A stretch of 64,000 bases of DNA from Aquimarina aggregata. Its GTDB lineage: Bacteria > Bacteroidota > Bacteroidia > Flavobacteriales > Flavobacteriaceae. The translations under genes and the position numbers were made by a program. The notes beneath the pieces were generated by a model. The model was not told the DNA's origin. It was given only the letters and a program-made list of their open reading frames with translations, and searched no databases. Numbering within the stretch: position 1 is the stretch's first letter; every line of letters starts with the position of its first letter. Below, in pieces: positions 10,557 to 19,326 of the stretch. Location: assembly GCF_001632745.1 (NCBI RefSeq), contig NZ_LQRT01000008.1:1-64000 (forward strand), read 5' to 3'.

Positions 10557-11765
10557 TTAATTCGAATTGGATTCGATTTTGGTAGATTCAATTTCTTTCT
10601 TAAGTTGAGTTATTCTTTTTTTAACTTTTTCTTCAAAAAAACTTTTGAAGGTTCTCTTTTGGTTTTTTACCGAAGTGTTTTCTTTTTCCCCAAACTTTTC
10701 CATGTATTTGGTGTAGTAGGAAAGTTTAGTTTTAGGATCTTTATAATAGGCATCTGCAAAAATGGCGAGTTGATATTGAGATCTAAGACTCTCTGGATTT
10801 TCTTTTAAAGATTTTTTCATAAAAGTAATCGCCTCTTTCCATTTCTCCTGATGTCTATAATTCATAGCCAAATTGTGATATTCTTTATCCAGACTATAGT
10901 CAAGAAGTGTAATCGCAATATGGTAGTATTTTTGAGCTTCTGCATAATTTTTAGTTTGACTGTAAAGCTCTGCTATCGTATAATACAATTTTGGATTTTT
11001 ATCGTCATAATTAAGTAATATACCATAGTATTTTAATGCTTCTTGGTATTCATACTCTTTATGATATGAGGTGGCAAGCATGCGGTAAATAAATTCATTT
11101 TTGAAATTCAATTTTAATAACTTCAAAAAATAAGGTATAGCCTTATCAAAGTGCTCTTTTTTGTAATAATTTTGCCCTAGAATACTTATAAGTTCTACAT
11201 TATTATTGTAATAAGAAAGACCTGTATTGGCATATTTGACAACACTATCATATGCTCTAAGTGACAAAAAATGTTTTGAAATTTTATAGCAACTCTTTTG
11301 GTGTGAATTATCTAAATTAAAAGCATTTTGGTAATAGTTTATAGCGGTACTATCCTTACGAATCTCTTTGACTAATCCTAATTGATATTGAAAATTGGGA
11401 TTCTTAGGGTATTTATAAATGAGCCCCCCAAAAATACTATCGGCTTTAACGAATTTTTTTGTTGTTATTAATAACTTTCCGTATTCAAATAAGGCTATCG
11501 TAGATTCTGAGTCTATATCGATAGCCTTTGAGTAAAAATTTAAGGCATCATCATAAGTTCCTATTGCTTTGTGAGCTCGTGCAATCTGCAAGAATGTATA
11601 ATTAGTATTGGGAGTTACATTTTCATATTTCTTTATGGCGTTTGTATAATCTCCAAGTTGAAATAATTTATCTGCTTCTACCACAGTGCTTGATTGCGCT
11701 TTAATAGGTGCGATTTTGCCCAAGAGGGCAGTCAGTATAAGTACTAAAAAATAATTACCCTTCAT
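10557..11765 (-). CDS. Secreted/periplasmic TPR protein, last gene of the BlaI-M56 operon
   Basis: 402 residues: a cleavable signal peptide (MKGNYFLVLILTALLG… ending near KAQ), then tetratricopeptide-like helix pairs through most of the chain (for example A-x-x-FYSKAIDIDSESTIALFEYGKLL and ALKYYGILLNYDDKNPKLYY), and a Lys/Glu-rich tail. TPRs are protein-docking scaffolds. Its start overlaps the end of the M56 gene by 11 bases, so the two are translationally linked and the TPR protein presumably works with the M56 sensors in the periplasm. The partner is unknown. Confidence 0.85.
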   Translation of the reverse strand: MKGNYFLVLILTALLGKIAPIKAQSSTVVEADKLFQLGDYTNAIKKYENVTPNTNYTFLQIARAHKAIGTYDDALNFYSKAIDIDSESTIALFEYGKLLITTKKFVKADSIFGGLIYKYPKNPNFQYQLGLVKEIRKDSTAINYYQNAFNLDNSHQKSCYKISKHFLSLRAYDSVVKYANTGLSYYNNNVELISILGQNYYKKEHFDKAIPYFLKLLKLNFKNEFIYRMLATSYHKEYEYQEALKYYGILLNYDDKNPKLYYTIAELYSQTKNYAEAQKYYHIAITLLDYSLDKEYHNLAMNYRHQEKWKEAITFMKKSLKENPESLRSQYQLAIFADAYYKDPKTKLSYYTKYMEKFGEKENTSVKNQKRTFKSFFEEKVKKRITQLKKEIESTKIESNSN

Positions 11766-13419
11766 GTATTTTTAAAATATATAAATCTCCCTCATAATTT
11801 CCGTCTAAATTAGAAGTAAGCATATTTTTTACCGTTTCTAAATCATTAGACTTTTTAAGATATACATAGTAATATTTGTCTTTCGGATTTTGAAATACTT
11901 TTGGATCAAGACCTTGCTCTTGTAATTTTTTAAGTCCTTTTTCTAAAAGTGATTTACGCTGATAAATATTAGAGATTAGATAATACCCAAGTTTAACGTT
12001 ATGGTTTTTAAAGTCGGATAAATTATCCGATAAAATTATCGGTTCTGTTTTAATACTTTTTTTTTCAAACGATTTTGATAAATCCTCAGAACCATTTTTA
12101 AACACAATAGGCAAAGAATACAGCACTCCTACTTTTTCTCCATTTAATTCTCCCGGAATCATCTTAGGTATAGATTTAACTACTCTTATAGCTTCTTTTT
12201 CTAATTCTGGCGATGGCCCTCTAGCTTGTACACTTGTAATGATACCTGTTTTATGAATTTTAAAGCGAACATAAATACGATTTACACCAGGTTCTGAGTA
12301 TTTTTTCATTTCAGAAACATTGAAATTGGTATTGACAAATTCCTTAATTTCATTTGACACGCATTTCTTCATTTCTACTTTATTTAGAATGCCTTTACAA
12401 GATTCTGTAGTAGGGATTTTATCTATTAATGCAAAAGGAATCCCGTCTTTAATTGTATCTTTTGAGATTTGTGTGATCCTTTTTTCAATATGATTTACAT
12501 TGTCAAGAGTACTTCTAGAAGTTGTTTTTGTATTGCTTAATTTCCCCGAAAACGAAGAAAAAACGATCATTATCATAAAAACAGGAAGTATTATTAAATA
12601 TTTGATTGTCATGTTTTTATTGGATTTTGGTTTTTGTAACATTAGGATTCTCTTTTTAAGTAAGGAGTGATTGAAAAATTGATTAATGAATTTTATTTTT
12701 TCTGTATCAAACCCTGTGTTTAATAATTGTTCTGAGTATTTTCTTTTTCCAAATACAGTTGCACTTTTGGCATCAGCTATAAATTCATGAAGTACATTAA
12801 TCTTTGATTGATATATGTAAACTAAGGGGTTAAACCATAGTAAGATTTTAAGAAACTCAAACCATAACAAATCTATTGAGTGCCTTTCTTTAAGATGCAC
12901 GATCTCATGAGTGATAATTTGTTCTTTCTCACTGTGGATTTGATCTCCTAAGTAAATGGTGTTCCAAAAAGAGAAAGCATCATTACTGTTTTTAACAGTT
13001 ACCAGATTGTAGTTATAAATTTTAGTTATTATTGATTTTTTTCTTAGTAAATAAAGTTTTACGTTTTTATTTATAAAGGATAAACAGGCAACGGTGAGAC
13101 CAATACCATATATTATGAGCCACCAATTTAGATTACTAAAGTTACCTGATACATTTGTTGTTGTTTGCAGTATCTGTGAAGCGTTGTTAAGCTCACTTTG
13201 TTGGCCAATAAGAACTGCCGGGAGGTTAACTATATATTCATCTGGAATAGTATTTTGGATGCTTTTAATCCGCACAAGAGGTAAAATAAACGATAACACA
13301 GAGGTGATAAGTAGATAAACCCTATTTAAAGAGAAAAAAGTGTCTTTTCTGTGAAACAAGTCATATGCGATTAAGAATATGAGCTGAAAAATTATAATGC
13401 TAATTAAATAATGTATCAT
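11755..13419 (-). CDS. M56 (BlaR1-like) membrane metallopeptidase with TonB-C-like and SPOR-like domains
   Basis: 554 residues. Membrane segments flank an HEIVH zinc motif (H171-H175), followed by NPLVYIYQSKINVLHEFIADA, the characteristic M56 core that in BlaR1 cleaves its repressor in response to an external signal. A further membrane helix lies at about 275-290. The extracytoplasmic part is not a penicillin-binding domain. It holds a TonB-C-like segment (VNRIYVRFKIHKTG…) near residues 370-440 and a C-terminal about 80-residue segment (KLGYYLISNIYQRKSLLEKG…) reminiscent of SPOR domains. In family terms it should sense an envelope signal and trigger BlaI cleavage; the ligand is unknown. It is 33 bases downstream of the other M56 gene. 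Confidence 0.85.
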   Translation of the reverse strand: MIHYLISIIIFQLIFLIAYDLFHRKDTFFSLNRVYLLITSVLSFILPLVRIKSIQNTIPDEYIVNLPAVLIGQQSELNNASQILQTTTNVSGNFSNLNWWLIIYGIGLTVACLSFINKNVKLYLLRKKSIITKIYNYNLVTVKNSNDAFSFWNTIYLGDQIHSEKEQIITHEIVHLKERHSIDLLWFEFLKILLWFNPLVYIYQSKINVLHEFIADAKSATVFGKRKYSEQLLNTGFDTEKIKFINQFFNHSLLKKRILMLQKPKSNKNMTIKYLIILPVFMIMIVFSSFSGKLSNTKTTSRSTLDNVNHIEKRITQISKDTIKDGIPFALIDKIPTTESCKGILNKVEMKKCVSNEIKEFVNTNFNVSEMKKYSEPGVNRIYVRFKIHKTGIITSVQARGPSPELEKEAIRVVKSIPKMIPGELNGEKVGVLYSLPIVFKNGSEDLSKSFEKKSIKTEPIILSDNLSDFKNHNVKLGYYLISNIYQRKSLLEKGLKKLQEQGLDPKVFQNPKDKYYYVYLKKSNDLETVKNMLTSNLDGNYEGDLYILKIHEG

Positions 13420-13452
13420 GATGGTTAGAACTACTTTTTTCTCAATTAAATA

Positions 13453-15237
13453 TTATTTTTTAGTTTCTGGAGTGTACTCTAATTTTAGATTATAGGAAGG
13501 TACATTTAGACCTTTTTTTGTTCTTACAGTATTATAATCAAGTTTAGGCACTCCTTTTTCTGATTTTTTGACGTTTTTAAAATAGGCCATACAGATATTA
13601 TCAATAGTTTTTTCAGCATAATCATCCCCATATATTACACTATATTCATACGTACCCTCGGGAATGTTTCTAGCAATATATACTTGGTTAGTTTTAACGT
13701 GAATTGTACGTACGACTTTTTGATTTTCTAATGAAGTTAGAGTAAGAATAACATCAGCATCTTTACCTGCTGTAATTTTTAAATAGTTATCTATTTTAGT
13801 ATCGTATTGTGCATTTTGATTAGGACATTTTGGCTCGGCTCCACGTTTAATAACTTTTTTAGAAATTTTTGGATTAACATTTTTGGATGAAGTAGCTTCT
13901 TCATTGATAGTCTTTTTTTGATTTTTATTTTTTAAATCAATGCTTAAAGAATAAGATGGTACGTTGATTCTTTTTTTGGTTTTGACTATTTTAAAATCAA
14001 GAATATTCGGATTTGTTTCTATAGCTATTTGGTTTGTGAAATAGGCTTTGCATTCACCATCAATTTGCTTTTCTGCATAATCTTTACCATAGACCACATT
14101 AAGCTTGTATGTTCCTTCTGGAATATTTCTTACGAACTGAGTTGTGTTTTGTGTAATATATACAGTTCTGACTTTTTTGGAAGTTTCAGTAGAAACTATA
14201 TCGACAATGGCTTCTGAGCTTTTTCCGTTGTACAATTTTAAGTAATTATTTAGTTTACCGTTGTATTCAGAATTTTCATTAGGACATATAGGTTCTCCAC
14301 TAGCAAAGAAATTTGAAGTGCTTTCATCAATGTTATTTGTTGAATTTTCAATACTACTTCTTGTTATAGTGCTTGAAGCTTCAATAGAAGAAGTATAAGA
14401 CAGTATGCCAATAATTACGGGTGCTAGTAGTAGGTATTTAAATTTAGCAATAGTTTTAGATTTGGATTTTTGTAACATAAATATTCGTTTTTTGATTAGG
14501 GACTTATTAAAAAATTGATTGACAAATGTAATTTCCTGAGTTTGAAAAGCTGAGTTTAATAATTGTTCTATATAGTTTCTTTTTTCTATAGTAGACACCA
14601 CTGCGGCATCAGCCAAGTACTCATGTAAAATTGTAATTCTAGATTGATAGATATACATCATTGGGTTCCACCATAAGACTACCTTTAAAATTTCAAAAAA
14701 TAGCTGGTCCAGCGAATGTTTTTGTTCTACATGAACAATTTCATGAGTAACAATTTGTTTTTTCTCTTCTGCATTTAGTTGATCTCCGAGATAAATCGTA
14801 TTCCAAAAAGAAAAAGCCTGGCTGCTATTAGGAAGCGTTACTATTTTTTGATTTTTGAGAACAGATTTAAAAGAAAAACTTGTTAAAATATTCAGTTTGT
14901 AAAACTTCATTACAAGTAGAAACAGACTCACTATTACACCTAAACAATATAAAACTAACCACCAATTTGTTGGACTTTGTTCTGGCCCAGTGGTACCAAG
15001 AACAACAAGACTTTCAGAAGAGGTGTTAATTACTCTCTCTAGTTTAGATACATATACTTGAGAAGTAGGTGTACTTAGCGCCTGAATTTTTATAAAAGGA
15101 AATATTAAGGATAGAATTGGTGTAAATGTTAGGTATATCCTATTCCATATAAAAAATGTATCCTTTTTATGAAATATATCATAAAGCACTAAAAATAGCA
15201 CTTGAAAAATCAAGGTTTGTAAAAGATAATGAGGCAT
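13453..15237 (-). CDS. M56 (BlaR1-like) membrane metallopeptidase with duplicated sensor domain
   Basis: 594 residues with N-terminal membrane helices, the HEIVH zinc motif at H165-H169 and NPMMYIYQSRITILHEYLADA, then another membrane helix (about 270-285). The extracytoplasmic region has two copies of a roughly 130-residue module (about 312-435 and 464-594). Each begins with CPN-x-N-x-x-Y, contains RNIPEGTY, a (Y/D)YAEK-x-I-D segment with a cysteine, and ends with NVPSY-x-L. Conserved cysteines (CPN… and GEC/NIC) suggest a disulphide. The module is not a known beta-lactam sensor. The gene starts 5 bases after the BlaI-type gene and should act as its signal-dependent protease. Confidence 0.85.
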   Translation of the reverse strand: MPHYLLQTLIFQVLFLVLYDIFHKKDTFFIWNRIYLTFTPILSLIFPFIKIQALSTPTSQVYVSKLERVINTSSESLVVLGTTGPEQSPTNWWLVLYCLGVIVSLFLLVMKFYKLNILTSFSFKSVLKNQKIVTLPNSSQAFSFWNTIYLGDQLNAEEKKQIVTHEIVHVEQKHSLDQLFFEILKVVLWWNPMMYIYQSRITILHEYLADAAVVSTIEKRNYIEQLLNSAFQTQEITFVNQFFNKSLIKKRIFMLQKSKSKTIAKFKYLLLAPVIIGILSYTSSIEASSTITRSSIENSTNNIDESTSNFFASGEPICPNENSEYNGKLNNYLKLYNGKSSEAIVDIVSTETSKKVRTVYITQNTTQFVRNIPEGTYKLNVVYGKDYAEKQIDGECKAYFTNQIAIETNPNILDFKIVKTKKRINVPSYSLSIDLKNKNQKKTINEEATSSKNVNPKISKKVIKRGAEPKCPNQNAQYDTKIDNYLKITAGKDADVILTLTSLENQKVVRTIHVKTNQVYIARNIPEGTYEYSVIYGDDYAEKTIDNICMAYFKNVKKSEKGVPKLDYNTVRTKKGLNVPSYNLKLEYTPETKK

Positions 15238-15242
15238 AATAC

Positions 15243-15602
15243 TTAATTTTCTTTATCGATTTCTTTTAAAATTTGTTCCAGATCTTTGATGTCCATATCA
15301 TTCTTTTTTACAAAAAATGAAACCATATTTCTAAAGGAACCATTAAAGTAACCGTTCATAAGTTTGTTAAGGGATTGACTACTATAATCTTCCTTTTTTA
15401 TCAAAGGAAAATAGATATACCCTTTACCTTTTTTCCGATGTGAGACAAATGCTTTGTTTTCTAAGATTCTAATTATTGTAGAAATGGTATTATATGCAGG
15501 TTTTGGAGTAGGCATTTTGTCTATTATAGACGCTACATTTGCTTCTTCCAGTTCCCATAATAACTGCATTACTTCTTCTTCGGCTTTTGTAAGTTGTTTC
15601 AT
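15243..15602 (-). CDS. BlaI/MecI/CopY-family transcriptional repressor
   Basis: 119 residues of the BlaI type: an N-terminal winged helix (LTKAEEEVMQLLWELEEANVASI followed by P-x-PAYNTISTIIRILENKAFV), a KKGKGYIYFPLI wing, and a C-terminal dimerisation helix region. Family members bind short dyads as dimers and are inactivated by proteolysis by a partner M56 peptidase. It is the first gene of a four-gene operon with two M56 peptidases and a TPR protein. Two 16-bp dyads lie over its promoter and suggest autorepression. Confidence 0.93.
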   Translation of the reverse strand: MKQLTKAEEEVMQLLWELEEANVASIIDKMPTPKPAYNTISTIIRILENKAFVSHRKKGKGYIYFPLIKKEDYSSQSLNKLMNGYFNGSFRNMVSFFVKKNDMDIKDLEQILKEIDKEN

Positions 15603-15711
15603 AAATTGATTCTTCTATAGACTATTAAACTAAGAAACGAACAAGCGTTTCTCTGTAAATTAGACAGAGTTATAGAATAAGATTTTTAGTGTGATTGTTT
15701 TATTTAAAAAA

Positions 15712-15752
15712 CAAATATAACTAAATATTTAGTTAAAACTAATTATTTAGTT
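15712..15752 (-). promoter_or_regulatory. Promoter with two BlaI-type operator dyads
   Basis: On the minus strand a TATATTTG -7 element occupies 15719-15712. A perfect 16-bp palindrome (AACTAAATATTTAGTT, 15719-15734) overlaps it, and a near-palindrome (AACTAATTATTTAGTT, 15737-15752) lies 18 bases away on centre, over the expected -33 position. This is the placement expected for autorepression by the BlaI-type protein encoded just downstream; binding itself is inferred. Confidence 0.7.
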
Positions 15753-15887
15753 AAAAAAATGTAAAACAATGACTTTTAGGGATGTGTGTTATTGGTGCAA
15801 GCTGTATTTTGTCTAAAAACTAACAACAACCCGAGACAAGTAATCAATATGAAGAAAATATTTTGGTATGAGTGCAGATAGGTATTA

Positions 15888-16334
15888 TTAATTGCCTGTT
15901 AGTTGTTTCTCTGTAGGGTTAATTTCTATTTGGGTTTTATTGACCTCAAAAGTGATAAGTAGGGTATAAATATCTTCAGACTCAAGTGTATTATCTGTAT
16001 TTGCAATAGGTATCAAATCAGGAAATGATGCTAACACTCTAATAGCTTCTATTTCTAAAGGAAAAGATGATGCTTTGGCCTGTATGTCGGTAATTTCTCC
16101 TGTAGTATCAATCTTAAAACGTGTATAAATACGATTAGCTCCAGGTTTGGCATCTGAAGAAATTGCAGTAATATCATAGTTGTTATTAACATACTTCTGA
16201 ATTTCTTTGATGACACAGTTTTTCCTTACACGTTCATTAGTTGAATTTTTGCATTTTTTTGTAGTGAAACTACTTTGAGAAAAAGACATAAAGCATGTCA
16301 TCATGACAAGCGCTGATGTAAAAAGAGTTTTCAT
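15888..16334 (-). CDS. Small secreted protein with TonB-C-like domain
   Basis: 148 residues: signal peptide (MKTLFTSALVMMTCFMSFSQ) then a domain with CVIKEIQKYVNNNYD, GANRIYTRFKIDTTGEI and EIEAIRVLASFPDLIP. The same motif series occurs in the extracytoplasmic part of the M56 protein at 11755-13419 (CVSNEIKEFVNTNFN, GVNRIYVRFKIHKTGII, EKEAIRVVKSIPKMIP), so the two are clearly homologous. TonB-C-like domains of this sort are common in Bacteroidota periplasmic proteins. A role alongside the neighbouring M56 system is inferred. It lies upstream of the BlaI operon on the same strand but is separated by that operon's promoter. Confidence 0.75.
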   Translation of the reverse strand: MKTLFTSALVMMTCFMSFSQSSFTTKKCKNSTNERVRKNCVIKEIQKYVNNNYDITAISSDAKPGANRIYTRFKIDTTGEITDIQAKASSFPLEIEAIRVLASFPDLIPIANTDNTLESEDIYTLLITFEVNKTQIEINPTEKQLTGN

Positions 16335-16517
16335 AATTCTGGGGGTAGTTTTGAATCAATAGTTAGTTTATTAGTCTTTGCTTAACAGTAAGCTTATACA
16401 AAATAATTAAATTTAACTATAATATGTGTACTCTTATCTAAGTAAGAATAGGTTGGGCGTGTTAAATGATATTGTCGTAACAAATCAGAAACATTGTCGT
16501 CATATAAATAAAAAAGT

Positions 16518-17018
16518 ATGGATATTGCTTTAGTAGTTATAGGTCTTCTCTTTTGTCTTTTGGGTATTATTGGTAGTTTTTTACCAGTTTTACCGGGACC
16601 TTTTACTTCTTGGATTGGATTATTAATTTTACATTTTACAGATGCCGTTCCTCAAAATTGGACATTTTTAGGAGTTACTTTAGCAATTGCTATATTGGTT
16701 TGGGTACTTGATTACATAGTTCCGGCATTGGGTACAAAAAAGTTTGGAGGAACTAAATATGGTATGATCGGAAGTTCTTTAGGATTAATTGTCGGAATCA
16801 TATTTATGGGGCCACTTGGTATTATTATTGGGCCATTTGCTGGTGCTTTTTTAGGAGAATTTATAAGAGATAGTAGTGAAACATCAAAGGCACTCAAAGC
16901 AGCCTTTGGATCATTCATAGGTTTTTTGGCAGGAACGTTTTTAAAATTTATAGTATCACTAGTATTTATTTGGTTTTATTTTATTAAAGTTTCTGAAAAT
17001 TGGGAAGCATTATTTTAG
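16518..17018 (+). CDS. DUF456 family membrane protein
   Basis: 166 residues, almost entirely hydrophobic with Gly-rich helices: an LPVLPGP motif in the first third and a GPLGIIIGPFAGAFLGE segment near residue 105-120, both hallmarks of DUF456. It is an inner-membrane protein with about four to five helices. Family function is not established. It is followed 77 bases later by the S9 peptidase gene on the same strand. Confidence 0.85.
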   Translation: MDIALVVIGLLFCLLGIIGSFLPVLPGPFTSWIGLLILHFTDAVPQNWTFLGVTLAIAILVWVLDYIVPALGTKKFGGTKYGMIGSSLGLIVGIIFMGPLGIIIGPFAGAFLGEFIRDSSETSKALKAAFGSFIGFLAGTFLKFIVSLVFIWFYFIKVSENWEALF

Positions 17019-17095
17019 TAAATGATCTCTTTTGTGTTGTAACATATTGAATTTTAATCAGTTTTATAAATATAAATTCACAAAATCATCAAATC

Positions 17096-19120
17096 ATGAA
17101 AACGTATTTTTTATCGGCACTGGTCGTGCTAAGTGTACATTGTAGTGTAGCACAAGACAAAAAGGATAAACTGCCTGGCAATCCCTCACTAGTTTCATCA
17201 AAAGAACAACTTAAAGCTTTGGTAGATCAAGAAAAAGGAAATTTTAAGTACGCCGTTCAAGATTATTTTGAAAGGCCGAAACAATCTTCTTTTCAATTTT
17301 CACCAGATGGGATGTACTTTTCTTATCGCGAAAAAGATACTAATGGAAAAAGACATATATATGTTAAGAATACAGAAACAGAAGTCACAAAAAGAATCAT
17401 TGAAGAAAAAGAAGAACTTATCAGAGGTTATGGTTGGGCTAACAATAATCGTCTTATTTATGTCATGGATCAAGGTGGAAATGAAGATTATCACCTTTTT
17501 GCTTCAGATTTAGATGGTTCGAATCAAAAGGATCTTACACCTTTTAAAGGGGTTCGTGTAAATATTCAAGAATCCTTAAAAGAACAACCCGAGTTCATGA
17601 TTATTACTATGAACAAGGATAATCCACAGATATTTGAACCTTTTAGAATAAACATAAATACTGGAGAGCTAAAAAAACTGTACGAAAATAAAGATGTGCA
17701 AAACCCTATATCAGGATATAATTTTGATAAAGACGGAAATTTAAGGGCTTATAGTAAACAAGAAAACGGAACGAATTATAGTTTATATTATAAAGTAGCT
17801 AAAGAAAAACCTTTTGAAAAAATCCTTACAACAACCTGGAAAGACAATTTTTATATTATCGGATTTGATTATACTACGGCATATCCTCACGACGCTTTTG
17901 TAATGAGTAATTTAGAAAATAATACAGATGAGATTATTTTGTATGATCTAGAAAATAAAAAAACACTTAAAAAAGTATTTAGCAATGCTACTTTCGATGT
18001 GGGAGGAATGAATCGTTCTAGAAAAAGAGGTTATGAAACTGATTATTACTATTATACTGGAGAAAAAAGTGTTACAATACCAGTTAGTGAAACATTTAAG
18101 AAGTTATACAAGAAAGTAAACGATAAGTTTGGGGATAAAGATGTTTCTATAGCTAGTAAAACAGACGAAGAAGATAAGTATTTACTCTATGTTGATAGTG
18201 ACAAATTATATGGGATGTATTACCTGTATGATACAAAAAAAGATAGTTTTAAAGAGATTATGAATTTAATGCCTCAATTAAAAGAAGAGGATATGGCAGA
18301 AATGCGACCTATTAAATTTAAGTCAAGAGATGGATTAACATTATATGGTTATCTAACAATACCAAAAGGAATCGAAAAAGGAAAAAAACTTCCTTTGATT
18401 GTGAATCCACACGGCGGCCCATATGGTCCAAGAGATTATTGGGGGTTTAATCCAGAAACACAGCTTTTTGCGAGCAGAGGCTACGCAACTTTACAAATTA
18501 ACTATCGCGGTTCAGGAGGTTACGGAAAAGAGTTCTTTCTAGCGGGGAGTAAACAAATTGGTAGAAAAATGTTAGATGACCTTGAAGATGGAGTGAAATA
18601 TGTAAAATCTATGGGATTCATTGATGAAAATCATATCGCTATTTATGGCGGAAGTTATGGTGGACTAGCTACTTTAGGAAGTTTGGTGAAAACACCAGAT
18701 TTATACCAATGTGGAGTAGATTATGTTGGTGTATCAAACTTATTTACCTTTTTTAAGTCATTTCCTCCTTACTGGAAACCCTATCTGGCACAAGTATATG
18801 AACAATGGTATGATGAGAATGATCCAGAAGATCAAAAAATAATGAAAGAAGTTTCACCTGCATTAAATGTAGATGAAATTACTAAACCTCTTTTTGTTGT
18901 GCAGGGAGCTAACGATCCTCGTGTTAATATTAATGAATCAGATCAAATTGTAGCCAATTTAAGAGGAAGAGGTTTTGATGTTCCGTATATGGTTAAATAC
19001 GATGAGGGTCATGGGTTTGGACATGAGAAAAACCGAATCGAATTGTATAAAAGTATGATGGGCTTTTTTGCAAAGCATTTAAAATCTGATATTCCAACAT
19101 CAACGTCGTTCAAGCAATAA
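17096..19120 (+). CDS. S9 family (prolyl oligopeptidase-type) secreted serine peptidase
   Basis: 674 residues with a signal peptide ending near VAQ. The N-terminal two-thirds form the beta-propeller that gates substrate access (SPDGMYFSYRE and similar strands). The C-terminal alpha/beta-hydrolase domain (from about 400) has the nucleophile S520 in GGSYGG, an acidic residue D607 in GANDPRVN and H639 in DEGHGF, a complete Ser-Asp-His triad. Family members release dipeptides or cut oligopeptides, often after proline, in the periplasm. A strong terminator follows. Confidence 0.92.
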   Translation: MKTYFLSALVVLSVHCSVAQDKKDKLPGNPSLVSSKEQLKALVDQEKGNFKYAVQDYFERPKQSSFQFSPDGMYFSYREKDTNGKRHIYVKNTETEVTKRIIEEKEELIRGYGWANNNRLIYVMDQGGNEDYHLFASDLDGSNQKDLTPFKGVRVNIQESLKEQPEFMIITMNKDNPQIFEPFRININTGELKKLYENKDVQNPISGYNFDKDGNLRAYSKQENGTNYSLYYKVAKEKPFEKILTTTWKDNFYIIGFDYTTAYPHDAFVMSNLENNTDEIILYDLENKKTLKKVFSNATFDVGGMNRSRKRGYETDYYYYTGEKSVTIPVSETFKKLYKKVNDKFGDKDVSIASKTDEEDKYLLYVDSDKLYGMYYLYDTKKDSFKEIMNLMPQLKEEDMAEMRPIKFKSRDGLTLYGYLTIPKGIEKGKKLPLIVNPHGGPYGPRDYWGFNPETQLFASRGYATLQINYRGSGGYGKEFFLAGSKQIGRKMLDDLEDGVKYVKSMGFIDENHIAIYGGSYGGLATLGSLVKTPDLYQCGVDYVGVSNLFTFFKSFPPYWKPYLAQVYEQWYDENDPEDQKIMKEVSPALNVDEITKPLFVVQGANDPRVNINESDQIVANLRGRGFDVPYMVKYDEGHGFGHEKNRIELYKSMMGFFAKHLKSDIPTSTSFKQ

Positions 19121-19140
19121 AAACAAATGTATAAAAGTAT

Positions 19141-19176
19141 AATACCTCTGTTAAAGTTCTAACAGGGGTATTTTTA
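19141..19176 (+). terminator. Rho-independent terminator of the S9 peptidase gene
   Basis: AATACCTCTGTTA pairs with TAACAGGGGTATT (13 bp with one G-U pair), 6-nt loop, then a T-run, 20 bases after the stop. Confidence 0.88.
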
Positions 19177-19326
19177 TGTCTAATTTTAGGCCTTTAAAAT
19201 GTGTTATAAAATGTTTAATTAGGTTAAAAAAAGAATAAGTATGCCTATTTACCAAATCTAAATTAGGTATTCAGCATAAAAACGTATTTCTTACGTTTAT
19301 TCTTAAAACTAAACTCTTAATTTACT

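Noticed and set aside
1210-19290. Shared string GGTATTCAGC upstream of two T9SS genes (near 1222 and 19268).
   Set aside because: A 10-base match is expected by chance several times in a window of this size and its distance to the start differs (about 300 versus 60 bases).
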